A stretch of 64,000 bases of DNA from Pseudomonas sp. S30 (GTDB lineage: Bacteria > Pseudomonadota > Gammaproteobacteria > Pseudomonadales > Pseudomonadaceae), in NCBI RefSeq assembly GCF_016518545.1, contig NZ_JACVTO010000004.1:124001-188000 (forward strand), in the 5' to 3' direction. Under the pieces are notes generated by a model. That model saw only the letters and a list, made by a program, of their open reading frames with translations. It was not told the origin of the DNA and made no database searches. The translations under genes were made by a program, and so were the position numbers. How positions within the stretch are numbered: the stretch's first letter is position 1; each line of letters starts with the position of its first letter. Shown here piece by piece: positions 9,319 through 19,430 of this stretch.

Positions 9319-9334
9319 TGGCACATCGCTTGCT
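9319..9334 (+). promoter_or_regulatory. sigma-54 promoter of the P1-peptidase gene
   Basis: TGGCAC-ATCGC-TTGCT matches the sigma-54 -24/-12 consensus with correct spacing. It is placed 37 bases before the ATG at 9372. Confidence 0.85.
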
Positions 9335-9371
9335 GACCACCCCGGACTACCACCTTTGAGGATGTGCCTGT

Positions 9372-10370
9372 ATGCCGCTTCCCGGTCCACGCAATGCCCT
9401 TACCGATATCCCCGGCCTGACCGTCGGCCATGCCACCGATACCCGGGTCGACACTGGGGTCACGGTGATCCGTGCCGAGCACGCCTGGACAGCCAGCGTC
9501 GACATCCGCGGCGGCGGCCCTGGGGGACGCGAGTCGGCAGCGCTGGAGCCGGAAAACATGGTCGGCCAGTTGCATGCGTTGGTGTTCTCCGGTGGCTCGG
9601 TGTTCGGTCTGGGCGCCGCCGATGCGGTGGCCGCCGCGTTATCCGCCGAGGGCGTCGGCCTGCACCTGAAGGCCGGTGCGCCGGCGATACCGATCGTGCC
9701 GGCGGCGGTGCTGCACGACCTGGCCAACGGCGGCGACAAGCTGTGGCGCCTCGAACCGCCTTATCGACGCCTGGGTTTCGAAGCCCTGGCCAATGCCGGC
9801 AAGCAGATCGACCAGGGCGCTGTCGGCGCCGGCCGCGGGGCCATGGCCGGGGTCCTGCAGGGCGGCCTGGGCACGGCGTCCCTGGATCTCGGCGACGGCC
9901 TGCTGGTGGCCGCGCTGGTGGTGGCCAATCCGATCGGCTCGGTGTACATGCCCGATGGCCGGACCTTCTGGGCCTGGCCCTGGGAAATCGCCGGGGAGTT
10001 CGGTGGTGCGCGGCCGCTGGCGGACCAGGATTGCAGCGATCCGATCCCCGAGCTGTCCCGGCTGGATTCCATGGGTCGCCTGCAGGCGGGGGCCAACACC
10101 ACGCTGGCGGTGGTCGCCAGCACTGCGGCGTTGAGCACCGCCGAGTGCAAGCGGGTGGCGATCATGGCCCAGGACGGCATCGCCCGGGCGGTGCGTCCGG
10201 CACACCTGCCGTTCGATGGCGACAGCGTCTTCGCCCTGGCCTCCGGGGCGCTGGAGCTGGGCGCCGGGGCCGCTCGCCAGGTGCGCATCGGCAGCATCGG
10301 CTCGGCAGCCGCCGATTGCGTGGCCCGGGCTATTGCCCGGGGTGTGCACGCTGCCCGAGGCCAGCGCTGA
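9372..10370 (+). CDS. P1-family peptidase (DmpA-like L-aminopeptidase/D-esterase)
   Basis: A 332-residue member of the P1 (DmpA/BapA) family of self-processing N-terminal-nucleophile aminopeptidases. Typical features are the N-terminal NALTDIPGLTVGHATD, SVDIRGGGPGGRES, HALVFSGGSVFGLGAADAV, and the processing-site region AGANTTLAVVAS near residues 239-250, where a Ser/Thr becomes the new N-terminal nucleophile. Family members cleave N-terminal residues from short, D- or beta-amino-acid-containing peptides, amides and esters. No signal peptide is seen, so it is cytoplasmic. It has its own sigma-54 promoter next to a peptide-type importer, suggesting it hydrolyses the imported substrate. Its 3' end overlaps the convergent TPR gene by 41 bases. 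Confidence 0.9.
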   Translation: MPLPGPRNALTDIPGLTVGHATDTRVDTGVTVIRAEHAWTASVDIRGGGPGGRESAALEPENMVGQLHALVFSGGSVFGLGAADAVAAALSAEGVGLHLKAGAPAIPIVPAAVLHDLANGGDKLWRLEPPYRRLGFEALANAGKQIDQGAVGAGRGAMAGVLQGGLGTASLDLGDGLLVAALVVANPIGSVYMPDGRTFWAWPWEIAGEFGGARPLADQDCSDPIPELSRLDSMGRLQAGANTTLAVVASTAALSTAECKRVAIMAQDGIARAVRPAHLPFDGDSVFALASGALELGAGAARQVRIGSIGSAAADCVARAIARGVHAARGQR

Positions 10371-11724
10371 GCACCTGTTCGACCCGCTGCCGGGCCTGCT
10401 CCGCCAGGGCCGGCAGCCCGAGTTCACGGTACACCCGCTGCAGGTGGCGGTTGCTCGGGACATCCAGTTCGTCGTAGCGCCGGCGCAGTTCCAGGGTCTG
10501 CTGCGCCATTTCCCACTCGCCACTGCGCAAGCGTGCATCCACTTCGACCTGGGCGAACAGGTCACGCTGAGCGTGACTGCCGCCGATCTCGTTCAGCCGC
10601 GGCAGGCTGGCGGCCAGCAGCCTTGCAGCGCGGCGGTGTTCGCCGCGGGCATGGGCGAGCAGGCCCTCGGCCAGTGGCAGGGTGACCTCGGCCCAGACCT
10701 CGCGACTGAACTCCGGGGCCTGGCGGCTGCGGTCCACCAGAGCGGCGAACAGCCGGTCCGCCTCGACCTTGCCGGCTCGGGCCAGCCCGTACAGGTATTG
10801 CAGGCTGAGGAACGGCTGCACGGTGTCGGCGTGACGCTGTTGCAGCCAGGGGGCGAGGGCCTGCCAGCGCGGCCCGACGTCGATCCCGGCGAACTCCAGG
10901 CGCGCCAGTAGCGAGACTGCGCCGATCTGATCCTGGGAGTACTGCGGCAGGATCCCCCAGACATGCCGGTCGTAGATCTCCAGCACCCGTTGGTCTTCAC
11001 CGCGGGCCAGCAGGAACAGCGCCAGGTGCCACCAGTTGTGGGTGTACATGAAGGAATTCAGGCCCTCCCAGTGGGTGCTGACACTGTGCAGGAAGTCGAT
11101 GCCTTCCTCGATCCGGCCTTCGCTGAGCATCACATGGGCCAAGGCGTGTTGCGCCCAGGGTTCGTCCGGTTGCAGGGCCAAGGCCTGGCGGGCGCTGCGT
11201 TCGGCGTCGGCGAGCAGGTGGCATTGCTCGTAGGCGAAAGCCAGCATGGCGTGGCTCTGGGCGATGTCCGGCGCGGCGTCGACGGTCTTGAGGGCGATAC
11301 GCAGCAAGGCCGGCCAGTTGCCGCGATTGAATTCCACGTACTGGTTGAGCTTGGCGGCGAACAGGTCGCGGGGGTAGTCCGTCAGCAGTCGTTCGCTCAG
11401 AGCCAGCACCTGGTCGAGATCGTCGCCTATCCAGGCATCCAGTAGCGCCAGGTAGAGCGCCGCTCGGGGATGCGGCGTGCCCACCTGCGCCGCCCGTTGC
11501 CGGTAGCGCTGCGCCAGCGCCGGGCCTTGCGGTGATTCGCTGAACATCAGCAGGATCCCCGCCAGGGCATTGCTCAATGCCGAATCAGGATGCCGGTCTG
11601 CGGTGGCGAGGATGGCTTCGGCGCGGGGGTGGTAGCCGATGAAGCCGCCGATGAAGTCATTCAGGCCCTGAAGAGCGTCCGGTTGGTCGCTGTCGAGAGG
11701 GTTGCCGAGGTAGTCGTGTGGCAT
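10330..11724 (-). CDS. Tetratricopeptide-repeat protein (StaR/TTC38-like)
   Basis: A 464-residue helical-repeat protein. I chose the ATG at 11724 (MPHDYLGNPL) because the open frame upstream is not protein-like and runs into the promoter region. It has the conserved N terminus LNDFIGGFIGYHPRAEAIL and many TPR-like A-x-x-L-N-P/W-A-x-x-A-L-A-H units, including HAMLAFAYEQCHLLADAERSA and PWAQHALAHVMLSEGRIEEG followed by FMYTHNWWHLALFLLARGE, a pattern typical of the StaR/TTC38 family. No enzyme activity is known for that family. It is expressed from its own sigma-54 promoter inside the cluster, so it belongs to the same response, perhaps as a scaffold or regulator (inference). Confidence 0.85.
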   Translation of the reverse strand: MPHDYLGNPLDSDQPDALQGLNDFIGGFIGYHPRAEAILATADRHPDSALSNALAGILLMFSESPQGPALAQRYRQRAAQVGTPHPRAALYLALLDAWIGDDLDQVLALSERLLTDYPRDLFAAKLNQYVEFNRGNWPALLRIALKTVDAAPDIAQSHAMLAFAYEQCHLLADAERSARQALALQPDEPWAQHALAHVMLSEGRIEEGIDFLHSVSTHWEGLNSFMYTHNWWHLALFLLARGEDQRVLEIYDRHVWGILPQYSQDQIGAVSLLARLEFAGIDVGPRWQALAPWLQQRHADTVQPFLSLQYLYGLARAGKVEADRLFAALVDRSRQAPEFSREVWAEVTLPLAEGLLAHARGEHRRAARLLAASLPRLNEIGGSHAQRDLFAQVEVDARLRSGEWEMAQQTLELRRRYDELDVPSNRHLQRVYRELGLPALAEQARQRVEQVLSAGLGQRAHPGQ

Positions 11725-11856
11725 CGGGTATGTCCGTCGAACAGGTCGGTAGATCACCGCAAAACCTGTGGGATTTATCGCGATGGCTGCAGTGGCATCA
11801 CCACCGTCATCATGGGTGAACTCGCACACCTAGGCGCGGGGTGTTGGAGATTGGAG

Positions 11857-11872
11857 AGCAAAGCCTGTGCCA
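11857..11872 (-). promoter_or_regulatory. sigma-54 promoter of the TPR gene
   Basis: The minus strand reads TGGCAC-AGGCT-TTGCT, a perfect -24/-12 element. Predicted initiation is around 11845, leaving a leader of about 120 bases before the ATG at 11724. It is part of the 342-base divergent region 11725-12066. Confidence 0.83.
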
Positions 11873-11914
11873 GGGTCGGGCCCCTGTGGATCCGCGGCCC
11901 AACGCGAAATCACG

Positions 11915-11932
11915 CTGCTGCTTTTTCCACAC
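11915..11932. promoter_or_regulatory. Candidate activator (UAS) element, copy 2
   Basis: CTGCTG-CTTTTT-CCACAC is nearly the same as the motif at 9200-9217 and lies between two divergent sigma-54 promoters, 43 and 85 bp away. The CCACA half faces a TGTGG 15 bases further on, which could form a palindromic site. Confidence 0.4.
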
Positions 11933-12016
11933 TCCGGCTACCGCGTTGTGGTTTTTTCACCAGCGCTGGCCCGTGCTGAACCTCCTCCGGCCCGGTTTCA
12001 CGGTACGCCAATCCCA

Positions 12017-12032
12017 TGGCATAGCGCTTGCT
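12017..12032 (+). promoter_or_regulatory. sigma-54 promoter of the ABC importer operon
   Basis: TGGCAT-AGCGC-TTGCT fits the sigma-54 -24/-12 consensus, with one common deviation (T for C in the -24 box). It lies 35 bases before the ATG at 12067, which follows a good AAGGA ribosome binding site. Confidence 0.82.
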
Positions 12033-12066
12033 AAATCCCCAGCAGACCATTTGCCAAGGAGTCACC

Positions 12067-13668
12067 ATGCCCGCGCCTCATCGCCCCCCGAGTCACCCCC
12101 TGAAGAGCCTGGGACTGGCCCTGCTGGCCTTCGCCGCGCTGCTCGGTGGCAATGCCCAGGCTGAACCACGGGACGGGGGCATCCTCAGCCTGGTGGCTCA
12201 GCCGGAGCCGCCGTCGCTGATGCACGGGGTCGTCACCCACGTGTCCACCCAGTACGTCAGTGGCAAGGTGCTGCAAGGCCTGCTCACCTTCGACACCGAG
12301 CTCAAACCGCAACCGGTGCTGGCGAAAAGCTGGAGTGTCTCGCCCGATGGCCTGACCTACACCTTCGACCTGCAACCCGGCGTCACCTGGCACGACGGCA
12401 AACCGTTCACCGAACAGGACGTGCTGTTCAGCTTCCAGACGTTCTACCCCGAGGTGGACAAGCGCATTGGCTCGATCTTCGAGCAGTTCGTCGCGTCCAT
12501 CGAGTCGAGCAAGCCGCTGCAGGTCACCTTCCACCTGAAGAAACCGTTCGCGCCGCTGCTGTCGTCTCTGGGCAGCGGATTGCGGCCGATCGTGCCCAAG
12601 CACCTGTACGAGGGCACCGATTTGCGTGCCAATCCCTACAATCTCAAGCCGGTTGGCACCGGGCCTTTCGTCTTCCAGGAGTGGAAGCGCGGCGCCTACA
12701 TCAAGCTGGCGAAAAACCCCGGCTACTGGAAAAAAGGCTTGCCGCACCTGGACGGGGTGATTTTCCACGTGATCCCCGACGGCGCCTCCCGCGCCGCCGC
12801 CTTCGAGCGCAACGACGTGCAGGTGCTGCGCGCCGGCGATGCCGACTACGCCGATCTCAAGCGCCTCTCGGGGCTGCCGGGGGTGAAGTCCTCGGAGCAG
12901 GGCTACGAGCTGTACGCCGGGCTGGCCTTCCTGCAGATCAACACGCGCAAGCCGCCGCTGGACAACCCCAAGGTCCGTCAGGCGATCCTCACCGCGCTGA
13001 ACCGTCAGTTCATCGTCGACAACATCTTCTTCGGCGCCGGCCGCGTGTCCCAGGGGCCCTTCGTCTCCAGCTCGCCTTATCACGACCCGCAACTGCCGCA
13101 GTACGCCTACGACCTGAAGAAAGCCAAGGCGCTGATCGCCGAGTCCGGGGTGGACGTCGGCGCGGTGCGCATCCGCCTGCTCAACGGCGAGAAAGGCGGG
13201 GCCTGGGAGCGCCTTGCCGAGTACACCAAACAGGCTCTCCAGCCGCTCGGCTTCAAAGTCCAGGTGGTGACTTCGGACGCGGCGACCTGGTTCCAGCGGG
13301 TCAGCGACTGGGACTTCGACCTGACCTACAACTTCATTTTCCAGATCGGCGACCCCTATCTGACCAATGCCTACCTGTACCGCTCCGACTACATCGTCAA
13401 GACCTCGCCCTTCGCCAATGTCAGCGGCTATGCCAATCCCGAGGCCGACCGCCTGTGGAACCAGGTCGCCGACACCGCCGAGGGGCCGGAACGGCAAAAA
13501 CTCTACAGCCAGCTTGAGCGACTGCTGAACCAGGATCTGCCCATCGCACCGATCTTCGAGATGCGCTACCCGACCCTCTACCACACTCAGGTGCACAACC
13601 TGCTGCGCACCGCCACCAGCCTCAATGAAGACTACGAGAGCGTCTACCTCGACGCTCCCGCGCCATGA
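12067..13668 (+). CDS. ABC transporter periplasmic substrate-binding protein (peptide/nickel type, SBP_bac_5)
   Basis: A 533-residue solute-binding protein of the DppA/OppA family. The start at 12067 is preferred over an in-frame one 39 bases upstream because AAGGA precedes it and the signal peptide (ending GGNAQA) then follows directly. The mature part shows LTFDTELKPQPVLAKSWSVSPDGLTYTFDLQPGVTWHDGKPFTEQDV, the family signature, and VRQAILTALNRQFIVDNIFFGAG. It is the first gene of the sigma-54-driven rightward operon and is coupled by ATGA overlap to the permease genes. The bound ligand may be a peptide or another organic nutrient. Confidence 0.93.
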   Translation: MPAPHRPPSHPLKSLGLALLAFAALLGGNAQAEPRDGGILSLVAQPEPPSLMHGVVTHVSTQYVSGKVLQGLLTFDTELKPQPVLAKSWSVSPDGLTYTFDLQPGVTWHDGKPFTEQDVLFSFQTFYPEVDKRIGSIFEQFVASIESSKPLQVTFHLKKPFAPLLSSLGSGLRPIVPKHLYEGTDLRANPYNLKPVGTGPFVFQEWKRGAYIKLAKNPGYWKKGLPHLDGVIFHVIPDGASRAAAFERNDVQVLRAGDADYADLKRLSGLPGVKSSEQGYELYAGLAFLQINTRKPPLDNPKVRQAILTALNRQFIVDNIFFGAGRVSQGPFVSSSPYHDPQLPQYAYDLKKAKALIAESGVDVGAVRIRLLNGEKGGAWERLAEYTKQALQPLGFKVQVVTSDAATWFQRVSDWDFDLTYNFIFQIGDPYLTNAYLYRSDYIVKTSPFANVSGYANPEADRLWNQVADTAEGPERQKLYSQLERLLNQDLPIAPIFEMRYPTLYHTQVHNLLRTATSLNEDYESVYLDAPAP

Positions 13669-14657
13669 ACGGCCTGTGGTTCTTCGGCGCGCGCCTGGGC
13701 CGCGCCGCCCTGATGGTGGTCGGGGTACTGGTATTGTGCTTCGTGCTGATCCGCCTCGCGCCGGGCGATCCAGCGTTACTGATGGCGGGGGAGGCCGGGG
13801 TGGACGATCCGGCCTTCATCGCCAACCTGCGCCAGCAGATGGGCCTGGATCAGCCGCTGCAGCAGCAGCTGCTGATCTACCTCGGCCAGGTGGCGCAACT
13901 GGATCTCGGCTATTCCTACCGTAACCAGACAAGCGTCTGGGCGCTGTTGGCCGAGCGCCTGCCGGCGACCCTGAGCCTGATGGGCTCGGCCTTCGTGCTG
14001 TCGTCGTTGCTGGGTGTCACCCTCGGGGTCATCGCCGCCCGTGCCCGGCAGCGCCGGCACTGGCTCGACGGGGTGATCTCCCAGGGCGCGCTGTTGCTCT
14101 ATGCCGTACCGACCTTCTGGCTGGCGATGCTGCTGATCCTGCTGTTTTCGGTGAAGCTCGACTGGCTGCCGGCGTTCGGCATGGAGAGCGTCGCCCGCGA
14201 CCTGCACGGCGGCGCCTGGCTGGCCGACCGGCTTCGCCACTTGCTGCTGCCGTGCCTGTCGCTGAGCTTCCTGTTCCTTGCCCTGTACATCCACCTGACC
14301 CGCGCCGCGACGCTTGAAGCCATGCAGCAGGAATACGTCTACACCGCCCGGGCCAAGGGCCTGCGTCCACGGCGCATCCTGCTTGGGCACGTGCTGCGCA
14401 ATGCCTTGCTGCCGGTGGTGACCTTCGCCGGCCTGCAACTGGGTCAACTGGCCAGCGGCGCCTTGCTAGTGGAAGTCGTGTATTCCTGGCCAGGCATTGG
14501 CCGATTGATGTACGACGCCCTGGCGCAACGGGATTACGGCGTGTTGATGGGGGGCTTTGTGCTGATCTCGCTGCTGGTGGTGGGTTTCAACCTGCTCACC
14601 GATCTGCTGTGTCGCTGGCTCGACCCGCGTATCGGGGCTGGAGGGCAGAGTGCATGA
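13665..14657 (+). CDS. ABC transporter permease (DppB-like)
   Basis: A 330-residue inner-membrane permease with the usual six hydrophobic segments, beginning LGRAALMVVGVLVLCFVLIRLAPGDPA and ending LLVVGFNLLTDLLCRWLDPR. The EAA loop that docks the ATPase is visible as EYVYTARAKGLRPRRILLGHVLRNALLP. It overlaps both neighbours by ATGA, so it is made with the binding protein and the second permease as one importer. Confidence 0.93.
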   Translation: MNGLWFFGARLGRAALMVVGVLVLCFVLIRLAPGDPALLMAGEAGVDDPAFIANLRQQMGLDQPLQQQLLIYLGQVAQLDLGYSYRNQTSVWALLAERLPATLSLMGSAFVLSSLLGVTLGVIAARARQRRHWLDGVISQGALLLYAVPTFWLAMLLILLFSVKLDWLPAFGMESVARDLHGGAWLADRLRHLLLPCLSLSFLFLALYIHLTRAATLEAMQQEYVYTARAKGLRPRRILLGHVLRNALLPVVTFAGLQLGQLASGALLVEVVYSWPGIGRLMYDALAQRDYGVLMGGFVLISLLVVGFNLLTDLLCRWLDPRIGAGGQSA

Positions 14658-15498
14658 GTACTCTTTCCGTAGGAAGACGTTTTCTCGGCCAGCGCTCGGC
14701 CCTGCTCGGTGCGGCCTGGCTGCTGCTGTTGGGCCTGCTGGCCCTGGCCGCACCCTGGATCAGCCAGGGCGACCCCTGGGAGATGGCCGCGCAGCCGATG
14801 CTGGCGCCCTTGCAGGACAGCGCGCACTGGCTGGGCACCGACCTGCTCGGTCGCGACCTCGGCGCCGGGCTGCTGTATGGCGCACGGGTGTCCCTGGCGG
14901 TGGCGCTGCTGGCTAGCCTTGCAACTCTGCTGGTGGGCCTGGTGTTCGGGGCCATCGCCGGCTACTTCGGCGGTTGGCTGGATGGCGTGCTGATGCGCAT
15001 TGCCGAGTTCTTCCAGATCATTCCGCAACTGGTGCTGGCGGTGATCCTGGTGGCGATCCTCGAACCCTCGCTGGGCTCCATCGTTCTGGCCATTTCCCTG
15101 GTGGCCTGGCCGGCGGTGGCGCGCCTGGCGCGCGCCGAGTTCCTCAGCCTGCGTCAGCGGGAATTCGTCCAGGCGGCGCGGGTGCTCGGCCAGTCGCCGC
15201 TGGCCATCCTGTTCCAGCAGATCCTGCCCAATGCGCTGGCGCCATTGCTGGTGATCCTGACCTTCGTCATGGCCACGGCGATTCTCACCGAGGCGGCCCT
15301 GGCGTTTCTCGGCCTGGGCGATCCGGAGGCGATGAGCTGGGGCTACATGATCAATGCCTCCCGTGGCCTGCTGCGGGAGGCCTGGTGGATGAGCCTGCTG
15401 CCAGGGCTGGCGATCCTGTTTTGCGTGCTGGCGGTGAACCGCGTCGGCGAGGGCCTGCGGGTCGCCTTCGACGCGGCCCGTCGGCCTGGAGATTTCCC

Positions 15499-15502
<4 letters not shown>
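14654..15502 (+). CDS. ABC transporter permease (DppC-like)
   Basis: A 282-residue second membrane subunit. It starts at the ATG overlapping the previous stop (MSTLSVGRRFLGQR). It has the DppC N-terminal pattern LGTDLLGRDLGAGLLYGARVSLAVALLA and the EAA loop REFVQAARVLGQSPLAILFQQILPNALAP. Together with the DppB-like subunit it forms the heterodimeric transmembrane channel of a peptide-type importer. Its stop overlaps the ATPase start by ATGA. Confidence 0.93.
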
Positions 15503-17114
<1,612 letters not shown>

Positions 17115-17121
<7 letters not shown>

Positions 17122-18326
17122 GCCTCAATGCCTTCCTCATGGCCACCGGGCACCATGTCGCCGGCTGGCGGCATCCTGCAGCCCGGGCCGATGGCGGGCT
17201 GGACTTCGAGCATTACCGGCACCTGGCACAGACCGCCGAGCGCGGCTGTTTCGATGCGATCTTTCTTTCCGATACGCTGGCGATGCTGCCCGGTAGCCAT
17301 GCCGCCCTGAGCCGCATGTCGCGCACCGAGCATTTCGAGCCGCTGACCCTGCTCGCAGGGCTGGCAGCCGTCACCGAGCGCATTGGACTAGTGTCTACCG
17401 TGACCACGTCCTATAACAGCATCGACAGTGTGGCCCGTGCTTTCATCTCGCTCGAGCACCTGAGCGGCGGACGTGCCGGCTGGAACCTGGTCACGTCCAG
17501 CAATGCCGAGGAAGCCTTCAATTTCGGTCTCGACACTCATGTCGAGCATGCCCGGCGTTATGTCCTGGCCCGTGATTTCCTTGAGCGGGTGCGGGCGCAT
17601 TGGGCGCTAAAAGGCGTGGCGCCGGTGCAGGTGCTGGCGGGCGCTTCCAAGGCCGGCTGCGAACTGGCCGCCGCCCATGCGGAAATGGTCTTCACTGCCC
17701 AGCCCGAGCTGGCGGCTGCGAAGCAGTTCTACCGCCAGCTCAAGGGCATGCTGCCGCGCCATGGGCGTCAGGCGCAGCAGATGAAGATCATGCCGGGGGT
17801 GCTGCCCATTGTCGCCCAGAGCAATGCCGAAGCGCAGGCGCTGTTCGAGCGGTTGCAGGCTCTGGTTCAGCCCGAGGTGGGCTTGTCGTTGCTGGCGGAC
17901 ATTGCCGGAGGCACGGACCTGTCGATCCATCCACTGGACGGGCCTTTGCCGGAGCTGCCAGCGACCCAGTCCGGGGTCAGCCGTCGCGACCTGCTGATCG
18001 CCGTGGCTCGCCGCGAGCGGTTGACCATCCGTCAGCTGTACCTGCGCATGGCGGCGGCGCGGGGGCACCTGGTGGTGGTCGGCGATGCGCGGCGGGTTGC
18101 CGACTGTCTTGAACAATGGTTCGTCGAGGGCGCCGCGGATGGCTTCAATGTGATGCCGCCGTACCTGCCCGGGGGGCTGGAAGCCTTCGTCGAACTGGTG
18201 GTGCCCGAACTGCAACGCCGGGGGCTGTTCCGCCGTGCCTATGAGGGCCGGACCTTGCGTGATCACCTGGGGCTTTCCCGCCCCGTTCATTCGCTTTCAG
18301 AAGAGGTACGAACGGCTCATGGCTGA
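17115..18326 (+). CDS. NtaA/SnaA/DszA-family monooxygenase, internally shortened
   Basis: A 403-residue flavin monooxygenase homologous along most of its length to the gene at 5221-6564: GHHVAGWRHP, SRTEHFEPLTLLAGLA, STVTTSYNSIDSVARAFISLEHLSGGRAGWNLVTS and AYEGRTLRDHLGLSRP. Between RVRAHW and VLAGASKAG it has only about nine residues where the paralogue has about 49, including the G-x-x-F-x-V-x-GPLN-x-x-RPPQG block. The frame is intact. The missing piece normally borders the substrate pocket, so this may be an enzyme with altered specificity or an inactive partner. It is the fifth gene of the importer operon. Confidence 0.88.
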
Positions 18327-19167
18327 CTATCGCGACCTGCCGCACGTGCGCGGCGAACTGCTGCAGATCCGTCCCGGCCGGCGGCTGAGCGTGGCCTATC
18401 AGGCGGGCGGTGACAGCGTGGTGTTCTTTGGCCATGGCGGCGGCGGCAACAAGGACCAGTGGCGCGAGCTCTGGCGCGAGTTGGGCCGGCGCGGCTACAG
18501 CCTGGTGGCCTGGGACCTGCTCGGTCATGGTGCCAGTGACCGACCCAACGATCCCAGGGCCTATGCCTGGAATGAGCTGGTGGCGGACGAGCTTGAGGTA
18601 CTGCGGCGCTTTGGTGGGCAGCGCAACGTCATCGTCGCCCACTCGTTCGGCACCGGGCTGGCGTTGAGCGCTTTGCTGGCGGGCCCGGCGGTGAAAATCG
18701 AGGCGGCCTTGCTGCTGGGCAGCCAGTTGCACAGGCCGTTGAAGCGCAAAGGCCTGCTGAACTTGCCGGTGTGGGTCCTGGAATTTTTCAGGCCGCGCCT
18801 GGCCCGGGGTTTTCGCCAGGCGGCCTGGCATCCCAAGGCTGATCCGGCGCTAGTGGCCTATGAGGATGGGCTGGCCCAAGGCAATTCGCTGCGGGTGTTC
18901 AAGGCGCTGGTCGCCCATGCACGTTGGCCGGATTCCGTGGCGTTGACGCGGCTTGAGGTGCCGATCGCGGTCGTGGCCGGTGACCGTGATGGCTTGACCC
19001 CGGCTCAGGGCGGCGAGGAACTGGCCCGGCAGCTGCCGCAGGCGACATTCCGGGTGCTGGAGAACTGTGGGCATCAGTTGATGCTGGAGAAGCCGGGGGA
19101 GGTGCTGGAGGCGTTCGAGGGGTTGCTGGCGCGGGTTGACCTGCTGGAGCCTGTGCAACGGGTTTGA
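18319..19167 (+). CDS. Alpha/beta hydrolase
   Basis: A 282-residue alpha/beta-hydrolase-fold protein. It has an oxyanion-hole region GHGGGGNKDQWRELW, the VAWDLLGHGASD turn, nucleophile elbow VIVAHSFGTG (Ser in AHSFG near residue 107), acid region VVAGDRDGLTP and the catalytic His in ENCGHQLMLEKP. The start at 18319 (MADYRDLPHV) overlaps the preceding gene by eight bases; earlier in-frame starts lie inside that gene. As the last gene of the operon it may hydrolyse an ester or amide made by, or needed before, the monooxygenase step. Confidence 0.9.
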   Translation: MADYRDLPHVRGELLQIRPGRRLSVAYQAGGDSVVFFGHGGGGNKDQWRELWRELGRRGYSLVAWDLLGHGASDRPNDPRAYAWNELVADELEVLRRFGGQRNVIVAHSFGTGLALSALLAGPAVKIEAALLLGSQLHRPLKRKGLLNLPVWVLEFFRPRLARGFRQAAWHPKADPALVAYEDGLAQGNSLRVFKALVAHARWPDSVALTRLEVPIAVVAGDRDGLTPAQGGEELARQLPQATFRVLENCGHQLMLEKPGEVLEAFEGLLARVDLLEPVQRV

Positions 19168-19430
19168 TCGGGTTGACTATGGGTACGTGATTCCTGGCTT
19201 GTCCGTGATAGGGCCACCGGGTTCATCAAGTACGACGTCGCCTTCATGACAGAGCAGGCGAGCCGCTGGGACTCACTGGTTGATATTCAGCACTAGGTGA
19301 AGCAAGTTGTTGCAGAATCAGCAATCCAGAAAGGCAGTTATTTTCTAATGCTTTTTTAATATTTCTGGCTATAAGCAGGCCCGCGTTACAGTGGCAACTT
19401 TCTTACAGCGAACATCGGGACGTATTTGCC

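Noticed and set aside
9056..9340. 94-codon minus-strand open frame between the receptor and peptidase genes
   Set aside because: It covers both sigma-54 promoters and the candidate activator site, has no family similarity and no good ribosome binding site.
19384..19410. Possible sigma-54 promoter before the activator gene (TGGCAACTTTCTTAC)
   Set aside because: The -12 GC dinucleotide is lost (TTAC instead of TTGC), so it is a poor match; no autoregulation claimed.
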